A stretch of 41,831 nt of DNA from Rhodothermales bacterium (GTDB taxonomy: Bacteria; Bacteroidota; Rhodothermia; Rhodothermales; ISCAR-4553), in the NCBI GenBank assembly GCA_026984335.1, contig JALSSK010000381.1, forward strand, positions 1-41,831, in the 5' to 3' direction. Below the pieces are notes generated by a model that saw only the letters and a list, made by a program, of their open reading frames with translations, searched no databases and was not told the DNA's origin. This document shows positions 19,640 through 29,480 of this stretch, one piece after another. A program made the translations under genes and the position numbers. The stretch's first letter is position 1. Every line of letters starts with the position of its first letter.

Positions 19640-21661
19640 TCACTTCGCGAGCGTCATCGTCCGCGTCTCGACGAACGACCCGGCTTCGAGGCGATACAGG
19701 TACAGCCCGCTCGGAAGCGCGTCCGCCGACCACGTGACGGTGTGCCGCCCGGCGGACTGCGGCCCCGCGACGAGCACCGCCACCTCCCGGCCGAGCACGT
19801 CGAACACCGAGAGACGCACGGAGGCGGCCTCGGGCAAGGTGTACCCGATGTTCGTGGAAGGGTTGAAGGGGTTCGGATAGTTCTCCGCCAGCGCGAACGT
19901 AGATGGCGCGGTCTCCGCGTCCGTGCCTGCCCCCGTCACGGGCGAGAGGTCGGTCTCCCAGCCTGTGCCGCCCGCGTGGCCGCGCCCTTTGGAGGCGGAC
20001 TTCTCCCAGGCGAAGGCATGGCTGTCCTCGGCCTGCGGGAAGTCGCCGATGACGGCGGCGAGCGTATAGTTTCCGGGCGGAGCGGCGGCGGGCACGTTCT
20101 GCCGGAGCGCGCGCGTGAGCGTCTCGCCCGGCGCGAGCGTCCACGTCACCGGCCCCCGGGTGATCGCGACGCCCGGCCCGGTGATCACGATCCAGAGATC
20201 GACCGTCTCGGTCCCGGCCGAGGCGCTGGCCACTTCGAGCGTGTACGTGATGCGCCCGCCCGTGGCCGGGATGACGACCGGCGCGGCGTCCGGGCCGACC
20301 GTCACCGTGACGAGCGGGGTCGTCTCCGCGCCGTACTCGTACGCCCCGGCGTCGCAAAGGCCGTCGCGGCGGGTGAAGCCGCGCTGATCTTCGGCGAGGG
20401 CCGCGCCGTCCGTGCCGGTGCACGATCCGGCGTCCACGGCGGGGCTTCCGGCGAGGAGCGCGTGCGTCGGCGTGGGGCCGCCGTTGTCGGCGAGCGGGCC
20501 GAGGACCGACGAGAAGACACTCTCGGGCGCGACGGTCGTGTCGGCGGCGTCCGCCGGGCATCCCGCGCCGCCGCCCACCACGTTCGCGCCCTCCGAGACG
20601 AGCGCGCCGGCGCAATCCGCCGCGGCGTCGTCCCGCTCGGCCGTATTGCCCGCGACGAGGCTGCCGCGGAGCGTGACCGTGCCGCCGAAGGACGCGATGC
20701 CGCCGCCGTGCGCCGTGGCGGCATCCCACACCACACCGACGCTGTTGTCGGTGATCGTGGCGGCCTCGACGGTCGCCGTTCCCGTATTGCGGAGGCCGCC
20801 GCCCGCGCCGCCCTCGAAGCACGAGAGCGTGTTGCCGCTGAGGGTGCTGTTTCGGATCGTGGCCGTGCCCGCGTTGAAGACGCCGCCGCCGTAACAGGCG
20901 TCCTGTACGTCCGTGGCCTGGTTCGCCGAGACGGTGCTTCGTTCGAGGACGAGTGTGCCCTCGTTCCAGACGCCGCCGCCCGCGCCGCCTTCGAGGAGGA
21001 AACCCGACGCCGCGTTGTTCTCGATGAGGCTCTCGATCAGGTAGAGCGTGCCGCCGTTCCAGATGCCGCCGCCCCTCGGCTGCGCGTCGAAGTCGGAAGC
21101 GACCGAGGCCACGTTGTCGCGGACGACGACCCGGGTGAGCGTGAGCGTGCCCGCGTTCCAGATGCCGCCGCCTTGCGCGTTGTCCGTGAAGAGGTCGCCG
21201 CCGTCCCGGATCGTCAGGTCCTCCACGTGCGCCGTGACGCCCGCCTCGACGACGAGAACGTGGTCGTGCCCGGCGGAAGCGCCCTTGTACGCGATGCGTT
21301 CTCCGGCCCGGAGGAGCGTCACCATCGGCGCGATCATCGCCGTGCGGGGGGCCGCGCCGCCGTTCGTCGGGTCGGCGTCGAGGGTGGTCCGGTCCGCGCC
21401 CGCACCGCGCAGCGTGACGTCCGAGCGGAGGGTCAGGTCGCCCTCGTAGAAGGCGCCGGCGCCGAGGGCGACCGTGTCGCCGGGCAACGCCGCGTCGAGG
21501 GCGTACGCCACGGTGGCGCACGGGCGGGCGGCGTCGAGGCAGTCGTTCCCCGCGTCATCGCCCGTGACGGACACGTGCCGCGTTTGCTGCCCCGCCGCCG
21601 GAAATGCCGCGCTCCCCATCACCATCCATACGATCAAGAACATCCAACCGCTGCGTTTCAT
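19640..21661 (-). CDS. Secreted right-handed parallel beta-helix (choice-of-anchor Q-like) protein with T9SS sorting domain
   Basis: Start MKRSGWMFLIVWMVMGSAAFPAAGQ; repeated GGGIWNxGTLxLxxxxVxxN motifs; DNGGPTPTHALLAGSPAVDAG; NYPNPFNPSTNIGYTLPEAASVRLSVFDVLGREV CTD. Confidence 0.92.
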   Translation of the reverse strand: MKRSGWMFLIVWMVMGSAAFPAAGQQTRHVSVTGDDAGNDCLDAARPCATVAYALDAALPGDTVALGAGAFYEGDLTLRSDVTLRGAGADRTTLDADPTNGGAAPRTAMIAPMVTLLRAGERIAYKGASAGHDHVLVVEAGVTAHVEDLTIRDGGDLFTDNAQGGGIWNAGTLTLTRVVVRDNVASVASDFDAQPRGGGIWNGGTLYLIESLIENNAASGFLLEGGAGGGVWNEGTLVLERSTVSANQATDVQDACYGGGVFNAGTATIRNSTLSGNTLSCFEGGAGGGLRNTGTATVEAATITDNSVGVVWDAATAHGGGIASFGGTVTLRGSLVAGNTAERDDAAADCAGALVSEGANVVGGGAGCPADAADTTVAPESVFSSVLGPLADNGGPTPTHALLAGSPAVDAGSCTGTDGAALAEDQRGFTRRDGLCDAGAYEYGAETTPLVTVTVGPDAAPVVIPATGGRITYTLEVASASAGTETVDLWIVITGPGVAITRGPVTWTLAPGETLTRALRQNVPAAAPPGNYTLAAVIGDFPQAEDSHAFAWEKSASKGRGHAGGTGWETDLSPVTGAGTDAETAPSTFALAENYPNPFNPSTNIGYTLPEAASVRLSVFDVLGREVAVLVAGPQSAGRHTVTWSADALPSGLYLYRLEAGSFVETRTMTLAK

Positions 21662-21886
21662 GCCGAACCCATTTTTCTTCCGTGAATAAAACCGAACCGT
21701 CCTTTCCCCGCGCCGCCGCGTGCGGCTCGCCCGGTCCGGTATCACAAAGGCCGGGCGGACGATCTATCGAGACCCGGAACGATACGACGGGCGAGGAACC
21801 GGGTGGAAAACGGTCGGTTCGGCCTATCGACAACCACCGTGCCGTTTCCGCTCGGCAATCCCGTCCCGTCTGCCCTCACCGCTTCG

Positions 21887-22861
21887 ATGCCCCTGCTGAC
21901 GCCTTCCGAATACCGCCCTCCGTTCTGGCTCCGAAACGCGCACGCGCAGACGATCTATGGGGGGCGGCTTCGCCGCGTGACGGGACCGGCCTACACCCGC
22001 GAGCGCATCGACACGCCGGACGGCGACTTTCTCGACCTCGACTGGGCGAAGGGCGGCGCGCAGCGCGTGGCCGTCCTCTCCCACGGCCTCGAAGGCAGCT
22101 CGGACCGCGTGTACGTGCGCGCCATGGCGCGGGCGCTCCTCCGCGCCGGATGGGACGCGCTCGCGTGGAACTACCGGGGATGCAGCGGCGAGCCGAACCG
22201 CCTCCTCCGCGCCTACCACAGCGGCGAGACCGGCGACCTCGACCTCGTCGTCCGTCATGCGTTCGACCGGCACGGATACGCCGCCCTCGCGCTCGTCGGC
22301 TTCAGTCTCGGCGGCAACCTGACGCTCAAATACGTCGGCGAACGCGGCGAAGCCCTCGACCCGCGCATCCGGGGGGCCGTCGCCTTCTCCGCGCCGGTCG
22401 ATCTCGCCGCCGGAGCCGTCGAGTTGGCGAAGCCCTCGCGCCGCGTGTACATGCACTATTTCCGCCGTTCGCTCCTCGCCAAAGCCCGCGAGAAGGCCGC
22501 GCGCTTCCCCGGCGCGTTCGACCTTGCCCGCCTCGAAGCCGCCCGCACGTTCTTCGACTTCGACGACGCCTTCACCGCGCCCGTGCACGGCTTCCGCGAC
22601 GCCGCCGACTATTACCGGCAGTGCAGCGCGAACCGTTACCTCTCCGGCATCCGCATCCCCGCGCTCCTCGTCAACGCCGCCGACGACCCTTTCCTCGGGC
22701 CCGCCTGTTATCCTGCCGAGGCGGCGCGGGCGCACCCCTTCTTTCACCTCGAGGCGCCGGAGCGCGGCGGGCACGTCGGCTTCGTCCGTCCGAACGGAGA
22801 CGGCGCGCACTGGGCGGAGGCCAGGGCCGCGGCGTTCCTCGAAGCGGCGGAGGGGGCCTGA
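21887..22861 (+). CDS. YheT-family alpha/beta hydrolase
   Basis: YRPPFWLRNAHAQTIYGG, SHGLEGSSDRVY, WDALAWNYRGCSGEPNRLLRAYHSGETGDL, GFSLGGNLTLKYVG. Confidence 0.93.
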   Translation: MPLLTPSEYRPPFWLRNAHAQTIYGGRLRRVTGPAYTRERIDTPDGDFLDLDWAKGGAQRVAVLSHGLEGSSDRVYVRAMARALLRAGWDALAWNYRGCSGEPNRLLRAYHSGETGDLDLVVRHAFDRHGYAALALVGFSLGGNLTLKYVGERGEALDPRIRGAVAFSAPVDLAAGAVELAKPSRRVYMHYFRRSLLAKAREKAARFPGAFDLARLEAARTFFDFDDAFTAPVHGFRDAADYYRQCSANRYLSGIRIPALLVNAADDPFLGPACYPAEAARAHPFFHLEAPERGGHVGFVRPNGDGAHWAEARAAAFLEAAEGA

Positions 22862-23012
22862 CGCCAACGCCGGTCGATCTCTTGCGGGTCAAGGGCGGCC
22901 TTTCGCGCAAAGACGCCCCGGCTGGTCTCCGGGCCCCGGCCCGCTCTCTTGAGGGATGAGCGAGTGCGGAGAACCGGGATGAGGGCGCGCGCGACAGGGG
23001 GGAGGAGACGCT

Positions 23013-23366
23013 TTAGCGTGAAGCCTTTTTCGATTTGCCAACCGTTGATCGCGCGCGTCTCTCGGCGGCCACGGACAGGATCCAGATCAGAACCCACCCG
23101 GCCCCGACGAGTCGCCATCCATAGACGAGCAAGACCCCCACGTTGACGGCGTAAAGCGCGTGATAAAACCACACCGGAACCTCGGCGTCGGCGCGTTTGA
23201 ACTGCGCCGTGACGCCCGCGCCGAAGATGCCGATGAGCTTCAAGAGCAGCATAAACGGTGTATATATCCAGACGACCCACTGCGCCCACACGGCCCCCGT
23301 TACGGCGGCGATGACGATGACGACGGTGACCGCGAGGTCGATGAGGACGTGTTTGAGCCAGCCCAT
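23013..23366 (-). CDS. Hypothetical small multi-pass membrane protein
   Basis: 117 aa with three to four hydrophobic helices, basic C-terminus KSKKASR; no family recognised. Confidence 0.7.
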   Translation of the reverse strand: MGWLKHVLIDLAVTVVIVIAAVTGAVWAQWVVWIYTPFMLLLKLIGIFGAGVTAQFKRADAEVPVWFYHALYAVNVGVLLVYGWRLVGAGWVLIWILSVAAERRARSTVGKSKKASR

Positions 23367-23564
23367 GGGCTTTTCAGGGGTTCGGTTCGGAAAATGGTTT
23401 CGGAACGGGTATCGACCGGCCTCGGGCGGGCTTTACCGGTTCGGGAGCCGGGGCGCCCGGGGCGCCATGCGCCAGAATGAGAACAGGGATCGAGAAAAGC
23501 AAGAGAGCGGGTCTCTGGAAGCCCGGTTCCTGTTTCCGGAACGGACGTTTCGAAGCACCCGGTA

Positions 23565-23596
23565 TTGTGAAACAATGGTTGGTATGGTTATGTTAG
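23565..23596 (+). promoter_or_regulatory. Candidate promoter upstream of the kinase gene
   Basis: TTG 23565-23567, 21-nt spacer, TATGTTAG 23589-23596 (imperfect TAnnTTTG); overlaps inverted repeat ATTGT-GAA-ACAAT (23564-23576). Confidence 0.3.
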
Positions 23597-23795
23597 GAGC
23601 GAGCGTGCGCGCGCCACATCGCACGCAGAGGAAAGCGAAACCGGTCTGGTCGTGGTCCCGGCTCCTGCGGGGACCGTCCGGAGAGCAGATCTTTTTTCAC
23701 GCGAGTCCATCGTTGACGTCGCCTTGCACACCCGAAGGGTCTGGCCCATTGGCTGTGAGGGTCTTCGTTGCCGTGGGTGATCAGACCGACGCATC

Positions 23796-26696
23796 ATGAA
23801 GGCATCTCTGTCGCCGGAGCGGTGGGAACGGGTGCAGCGCCTCTTCCATGAGGTCGTTGACCTGGATCCGGAGGCGCGCGCGGCCCGGCTCGCCGAGGCT
23901 TCCGGTGAGGACTCGGCCCTTCGGGAAGAGGTGGAGCAGTTGCTGGAGGCGTACGTGCACGCGAGCGCTTTCCTCCGTGATCTCCGTCCGTTGCCGTCGT
24001 TGCCGCCGCAGGCCCCGGAGGCGTCCGGCTCGGGGCTGCGGACGGGTCATCGCATCGCCCGGTACGAGGTGCGCGAGCGGCTCGGAGGCGGCGGCATGGG
24101 CGAGGTCTATCGCGCCTATGACACGAAGCTCGGGCGCACCGTCGCGCTCAAGTTTCTGACCTCGTACATGAGCGGCGATGCGCAGGCCAAGGCGCGTTTC
24201 CTGCACGAGGCGCATGCCGCCGCCGTGCTCGACCACCCCAACGTCGGCGCCATCCACGAGGTCGGTGAGGCGGACGGGCATCTGTACATCGCGATGACCC
24301 TCTACGAAGGGGAAACCCTTCGGGAGAAGATCGCGCGCGGGCCGTTGCCGCTCGACGAAGCGCTCGATTATGCCGTGCAGATCGCGCGCGGGCTGGCCGA
24401 GGCGCACGCGCACGGCATCGTGCACCGGGACGTCAAGCCGGCGAACATCATCGTGCGCGCCCCGGGCCCCACCGAAGCGGACGGCCTCGTGAAGATTGTC
24501 GACTTCGGGCTGGCCAAGGTGCAAGACGTCGCGCTGACGCGGACCGGCACGACGATGGGGACCGTCGCCTACATGAGCCCCGAACAGGCGCGCGGCGAGG
24601 TGGTCGATCACCGCACCGACATCTGGGCGCTCGGGGTGGTGCTCTACGAAATGTTTACGGGCGAGCGCCCGTTCAAGGGCGCGTACGATCAGGCGGTCAT
24701 CTATGCGATTCTGAACGAGGACCCGCCTCCCATGCGTTCGGTGAACCCGGCCTTGCCGGAGGAACTGGAGCACCTCGTGATGATGTGTCTGGAGAAGGAT
24801 CGCGCGCACCGGTACACGGCCCTCGTCGATGTGCTGGCAGACCTGAGCGTGCTTCGGCAGGGCGCTTCGGAAGGGGATCGGAGCGCCTGGCCTTCGATAG
24901 GCGAGCGGCGTTCGGGCCTGCGCAGCGGCTCCCCGACGGCGATGCCGGCGACGCGCTCGGGACGGCGGCTGCGGGGGGGGATCGGCGCGGCCGTGCTTCT
25001 GGCGGCGCTGGCGCTGGCGACGCCGTGGCTCCGGCGGGCGATCCCGGGACTCGGCGGCCCGGCCATGCCCGCGCAGCGCTTCCTGGCCGTGCTCCCGTTC
25101 GACAACGTCGGCGGCGATCCGTCCAACCAGGCCTTTATCGACGGGCTCGTCTATACCGTGACGAGCAAGCTCACCGAACTGGAGCAGTTTCAGGAGGCGC
25201 TCTCGGTCGTCCCCGCCCGCGACGTGCTGCAGGCAGGGATGCTGGGCACCGCGGCCGCCTCGGAGCGCTTCGGCGTCAACCTCGTCGTCTCCGGCAGCGT
25301 CCAACGCTCGGAGCGCGGCGTGCGCATCACCCTCCAACTGGTCGACCCGAAGGCGGAACGGGTGCTGGCGAGTCGCCAACTCGACACGCCCCTGATGGAC
25401 ATCGCGGACCTCCAGGACGGCGTCGTGGTGACGCTGGCGGGTCTGCTGGAGGTAGAGCTGAAGCCCGCCGCCGAGAGGGCGTTGATGGCCGGGCGGACCG
25501 CCTTTCCCGTGGCCTATGATTTTTACACACAGGCTCTCGGTTACCTGCAGCACTTCGAAGACGAGAGCAACCTCGACGCGGCCATCAGCCTGTTCGATCT
25601 GGCCGTCAGGGAGGACTCGGCCTATGCTCTGGCGTATGCCGGACTCGGGGAAGCCTTCCTTCGCAAATATCAGACGAAGAACGACCCCCCTCTGGTGGCG
25701 CTCGCCGTCCGGAACGGCGAACGAGCCGTGGCCCTCGACGATGAACTCGCGCCGGTCCACATCACGCTCGGCATGATTTATTATGAGACGGGGCGCTATG
25801 AGAAGGCGGAACTGGCGTATCTTCGGGCGCTCGCGCTGGAGCCGAACAACGCTGCGGCCTATCACGAACTCGGACAGGTATACGCCCGGCAGGACAAACG
25901 GGACAAGGCCGAGGAGAGCTATCGGAGGGCGATAGCCCTGAAGCCCTCATACTGGCTCTATCACAATTCGCTGGGGCAGTTCTATCATCGCATGGGGCGC
26001 CATGCGGAGGCCATCCCCCGCTTCGAGGAGGTTATCGCGCTTCAGCCGGACAACCCGTGGGGCTACAACAACGTGGGGGTGCAATACAACCGCCTGGGGC
26101 GGCTGGACGAGGCCATCGCGTGGTACGAGCAGGCAACGCGGGTCAATCCGAAGGCTGCGCGCGCCACGAGCGTCGCCTACCTCAATCTGGCGGGCGTCTA
26201 TTATTCGCAGGATCGCTTCGCCGAGGCGGCGCGCACCTACGAGCGCGCCGTCGCCTTGCGGGAGACCGATTATGCCGCGTGGCGCGATCTGGGCGACGCC
26301 GCATACTGGTCCGGAGACGCCGAGGCGGCCCGCCGGGCCTGGCGGCGCGCGGCAACGCTGGCTCTCGGACGGCTGGAAGTCAACGCGCACGATGCCGAGA
26401 CGCTCGGCTTCCTCGCCGCCGATTATGCGCGTCTCGGCGCGCGGGACTCCGCCCACGCCGTCATCGGCCGCCTGCTCGCCGTGCAGGAGCTTCCCGCAGA
26501 AACGCTGCTCTCCATCGGGAAAGCCTACGAAATCATGGGCGAGCGCGCCCGTGCGTGGCCGTACATCGAAGCGGCGCTCCGCGAAGGCTACAGCCCGGCG
26601 GTGCTGGCCTTCTCTGCCTGGCTCGACGACCTTCGGCAGACCCCACGATACCAGCGGCTGGCGGAGAAGCATGCCTCCTCCCCCGGTCGGGAATAG
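23796..26696 (+). CDS. Transmembrane Ser/Thr protein kinase with TolB-like region and C-terminal TPR repeats
   Basis: Kinase core LGGGGMGEVYRAYD, VALKFL, HRDVKPANI, DFGLAK, TVAYMSPEQARGE; TM GGIGAAVLLAALALATPWL; LAVLPFDNVGGDPSNQAFIDGL; multiple TPRs. Confidence 0.95.
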   Translation: MKASLSPERWERVQRLFHEVVDLDPEARAARLAEASGEDSALREEVEQLLEAYVHASAFLRDLRPLPSLPPQAPEASGSGLRTGHRIARYEVRERLGGGGMGEVYRAYDTKLGRTVALKFLTSYMSGDAQAKARFLHEAHAAAVLDHPNVGAIHEVGEADGHLYIAMTLYEGETLREKIARGPLPLDEALDYAVQIARGLAEAHAHGIVHRDVKPANIIVRAPGPTEADGLVKIVDFGLAKVQDVALTRTGTTMGTVAYMSPEQARGEVVDHRTDIWALGVVLYEMFTGERPFKGAYDQAVIYAILNEDPPPMRSVNPALPEELEHLVMMCLEKDRAHRYTALVDVLADLSVLRQGASEGDRSAWPSIGERRSGLRSGSPTAMPATRSGRRLRGGIGAAVLLAALALATPWLRRAIPGLGGPAMPAQRFLAVLPFDNVGGDPSNQAFIDGLVYTVTSKLTELEQFQEALSVVPARDVLQAGMLGTAAASERFGVNLVVSGSVQRSERGVRITLQLVDPKAERVLASRQLDTPLMDIADLQDGVVVTLAGLLEVELKPAAERALMAGRTAFPVAYDFYTQALGYLQHFEDESNLDAAISLFDLAVREDSAYALAYAGLGEAFLRKYQTKNDPPLVALAVRNGERAVALDDELAPVHITLGMIYYETGRYEKAELAYLRALALEPNNAAAYHELGQVYARQDKRDKAEESYRRAIALKPSYWLYHNSLGQFYHRMGRHAEAIPRFEEVIALQPDNPWGYNNVGVQYNRLGRLDEAIAWYEQATRVNPKAARATSVAYLNLAGVYYSQDRFAEAARTYERAVALRETDYAAWRDLGDAAYWSGDAEAARRAWRRAATLALGRLEVNAHDAETLGFLAADYARLGARDSAHAVIGRLLAVQELPAETLLSIGKAYEIMGERARAWPYIEAALREGYSPAVLAFSAWLDDLRQTPRYQRLAEKHASSPGRE

Positions 26697-26800
26697 ACGT
26701 CACCCGCAATACGGTCGCCATCCCTCACCCTCCATTTACCTTCTCGAACCTCGGGCCGCATCGCCGCACACGGCGGAGGCCCGGCAGACCGGAACGCATC

Positions 26801-27253
26801 ATGATCCTGTTTCAAAGAAGATCCCTCCTCCTGCTGTTCTCACTCGTGCTCGTGGCGGCCTGCGCCCGGAGCGGCGAGCCCGACACGGCGGCTTCCCGGA
26901 CGGCTCCTTCGCCCGAACTCCAGACGGCGGAGGACCCCTCGGCAAGCGCCTCAGAGGGGCCGGTCGTCGTCACCATTGCCGCCGACGGCTCCTTCTCGCC
27001 GGACCCCATCTCCCCCGACCCCGGACAGGTGGTCACTTTTCAGGCCGACGGGCAGGACGTGGTGCTCTGTGTGGACCCGGCATCGGTCTTCGGCGGGGAA
27101 CGCTTTGAAATCCCGAACGGCGGCGCGGTGGACCTGACGGTGCAGCCGAGCGCGGTGCACGTCTCGTTCGCGTACGTCGCTATCATGGGCGACCTGGCTT
27201 CGGAGTGCCGGGGCGCGCGCGGCGGCGAGGGCAGCGGCACCACCGGCCCGTGA
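26801..27253 (+). CDS. Small lipoprotein, possible cupredoxin-like beta fold
   Basis: MILFQRRSLLLLFSLVLVAAC lipobox; VVVTIAADGSFSPDPISPDPGQVVTFQADG resembles cupredoxin strands, but copper ligands not clear. Confidence 0.6.
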   Translation: MILFQRRSLLLLFSLVLVAACARSGEPDTAASRTAPSPELQTAEDPSASASEGPVVVTIAADGSFSPDPISPDPGQVVTFQADGQDVVLCVDPASVFGGERFEIPNGGAVDLTVQPSAVHVSFAYVAIMGDLASECRGARGGEGSGTTGP

Positions 27254-27396
27254 GCGGGAAAAGAACCGGAGATCACGGAGTGGTCCTTTGCGGGCCGCTC
27301 CGTCGTTTCTCCTTTTATGGGGAAGGCATCGGGGCTTGGGCGGGCTGCCTGTCCGTGCTTCGGAGAACTGACGCGCAATAAATTGTGGGGTATGCC

Positions 27397-29397
27397 ATGA
27401 AGAGCCGGATCTATGGCCTATGCCGCGCCGTGGTCGTGTGTGGGATGGGGGCGGGCGTGCTCGCCTGCGGCGGAAGTGAAGGAACGCCCGCCGGCGAATC
27501 CGTCGGGGGATCCTCGTTCGTGGCGGCGACGGTGAGCGCGCGCCCGACGGCGGGTCCATCGGGAACCGCTCCTACGGAGTGGGCCTTGCTCGTGGGCATC
27601 AACACGTATCCCAACCTCACCAGATTTTCTCAACTAGAAGGGGCCGTCAACGACGTGGAGCGAATGCGGGCTTTGCTCACCACGCGGTTCAGTTTTCCGC
27701 CGGAGCACGTGACGGTGCTCCTCAACGAGGCGGCCACGCGCGCGCGCATCCTGGCTGAGCTCGACCGGCTGGCGAGCGTCGCGCAGCCGGGCGACATCGT
27801 CGTGTTCCATTACAGCGGCCACGGCTCCCGCCTCGACGATCAGAACGGGGATGAACTCGACGGCATCGACGAGACCATCGTGCCGGTGGACAGCGACCGC
27901 GCCGGCGCGCGCGACATCCGCGACGACGAGATCAACGAGCGCCTGGGCAAACTTCCGCCGGGCGCGTTCGTGACGCTCATCCTCGACAGCTGCTATTCCG
28001 GCACGGCCTCCCGCGACCTCGAAGGCGGTCGTTCCCGCCGCGTCGTGCGCGACAGCCTGCTCCACCCGACGCCGCCGAGCAGAACGCGGGGGACACCCGC
28101 CGCCGACGGCCTCGCCGCGCCCGGCATGAACTACGTCCTCCTCTCCGGCGCGCGCGCCGATCAGCAGTCGAAGGAGTTCAAAAAAGACGGGAGGGCCTTC
28201 GGGGCGATGACCTATTTTCTCACCGAAACGCTCAACGAAGCCGACTCCTCGATGACCTACACCGATCTGCGCGACGTCGTGCAGGGACGTGTGAACACGG
28301 TCTTTGCCAACCAGCAGCCCCAGCTCGAAGGCTCCTCGTCCGATCATTACGTTTTCAGCCGTGAGGCGCGACTGGCCGAGCCGTACGTGCGGGCCGCTCC
28401 GGGCGAGGGCGGGCGCGTCCTGCTGAAGGCGGGGCAGGTCCATGGCATGACGGCGGGCTCCGTCTTCGAGGTCTACGCGCCGGGCGTGAAGCGCTTCTCG
28501 GAGCCGAACCGCGCGCTGGCGCGGGTGCGGGTGACGCACGTGGCGCCGTTTACGTCGGAGGCCGAGGTGCTCTCGGGCGGGCCGACGCCGGAGGCGGCGC
28601 GGGCGGTCGAACGGGCGCACGTCTATCCCGATCTCCGGATGAAACTCCGGTACGAAGGCCTCGCCGCCTCGCCGCTCCTGAAGGCGCTCAAGGACTCGCT
28701 CGACGGCTTGAGCCACATCGAAGCCGTGCCGGAAGGCAGTGAGGATTTCGACCTGCGCCTGTATGAGCGCGACGGAAACGTGCATCTCCGGCAGAACGAG
28801 ATCGTCTTTTCCGAACCGGTCCCGGTCGAGGAGCCGGAGGCCCTGGAACATCTGGTGAAACAGGTGGGGCAGTGGGCGAAATGGTTCAACGTGCTTGCCC
28901 TCGACGATGCCGCGCCGGAGGAGCAGATCGTGCTCCACTTGCGCATCGAGAATCCCGACGGCAACGAGGGGCGGCCCCGGAACGAGGCCGTCGAGGGCGC
29001 CGACCTGTGGTATGCGTTCGAGAACCGCTCCGACGAGGACCTCTTCATCACCGGGATCGCGCTTTTCTCGACGGGCGCCATACAGCCGTTCTATCCGTGG
29101 CCGCCGGGCGCGGGCGAGCGGCTCAAGGCCGGAACGAGAAGCCGGGAGATCCGCATCCCGAACCTCCGGATCCCGGGCCGGACGCGCCCCTACACGAAGG
29201 ACATCATCAAGGTCTTCGCGACCACCACCCCCATCGACCTGAGCAGCCTGATGCAGGGCGGCATCCGGGGCGGCGCGAACGACCCGCTCGGGCAATTGAT
29301 GCTGCAGGCCACCCAGGGCGCCACCCGCGACTTCACGCCGCAGGAGGCGGGCGCGTGGTACACCACCCGGCAGGCGTACGTCGTCCACCGAAAATGA
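27397..29397 (+). CDS. Caspase-family (peptidase C14/orthocaspase-like) lipoprotein with C-terminal DUF4384-like region
   Basis: Lipobox GAGVLAC; ALLVGINTYPN, HYSGHGS (His codon 27820), DGIDETIVPVD, LILDSCYSG (Cys codon 27991); C-terminal DLWYAFENRSDEDLFITGIALFSTGAIQPFYPWPPGAGERLKAG. Confidence 0.93.
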   Translation: MKSRIYGLCRAVVVCGMGAGVLACGGSEGTPAGESVGGSSFVAATVSARPTAGPSGTAPTEWALLVGINTYPNLTRFSQLEGAVNDVERMRALLTTRFSFPPEHVTVLLNEAATRARILAELDRLASVAQPGDIVVFHYSGHGSRLDDQNGDELDGIDETIVPVDSDRAGARDIRDDEINERLGKLPPGAFVTLILDSCYSGTASRDLEGGRSRRVVRDSLLHPTPPSRTRGTPAADGLAAPGMNYVLLSGARADQQSKEFKKDGRAFGAMTYFLTETLNEADSSMTYTDLRDVVQGRVNTVFANQQPQLEGSSSDHYVFSREARLAEPYVRAAPGEGGRVLLKAGQVHGMTAGSVFEVYAPGVKRFSEPNRALARVRVTHVAPFTSEAEVLSGGPTPEAARAVERAHVYPDLRMKLRYEGLAASPLLKALKDSLDGLSHIEAVPEGSEDFDLRLYERDGNVHLRQNEIVFSEPVPVEEPEALEHLVKQVGQWAKWFNVLALDDAAPEEQIVLHLRIENPDGNEGRPRNEAVEGADLWYAFENRSDEDLFITGIALFSTGAIQPFYPWPPGAGERLKAGTRSREIRIPNLRIPGRTRPYTKDIIKVFATTTPIDLSSLMQGGIRGGANDPLGQLMLQATQGATRDFTPQEAGAWYTTRQAYVVHRK

Positions 29398-29480
29398 GCG
29401 GGACAAGCCGGCCTGCCGGAACCGGTCGATACACGTACGAAAGGATCGCGTCGTCATTCATCAAAGCAACGGTACGAGCC

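Noticed and set aside
28872-29480. Upstream part of ORF 28872..31190 as coding sequence
   Set aside because: Overlaps the coding region of the first caspase in another frame; signal peptide at 29481 marks the likely start (ATG 29394 kept as a minor alternative).
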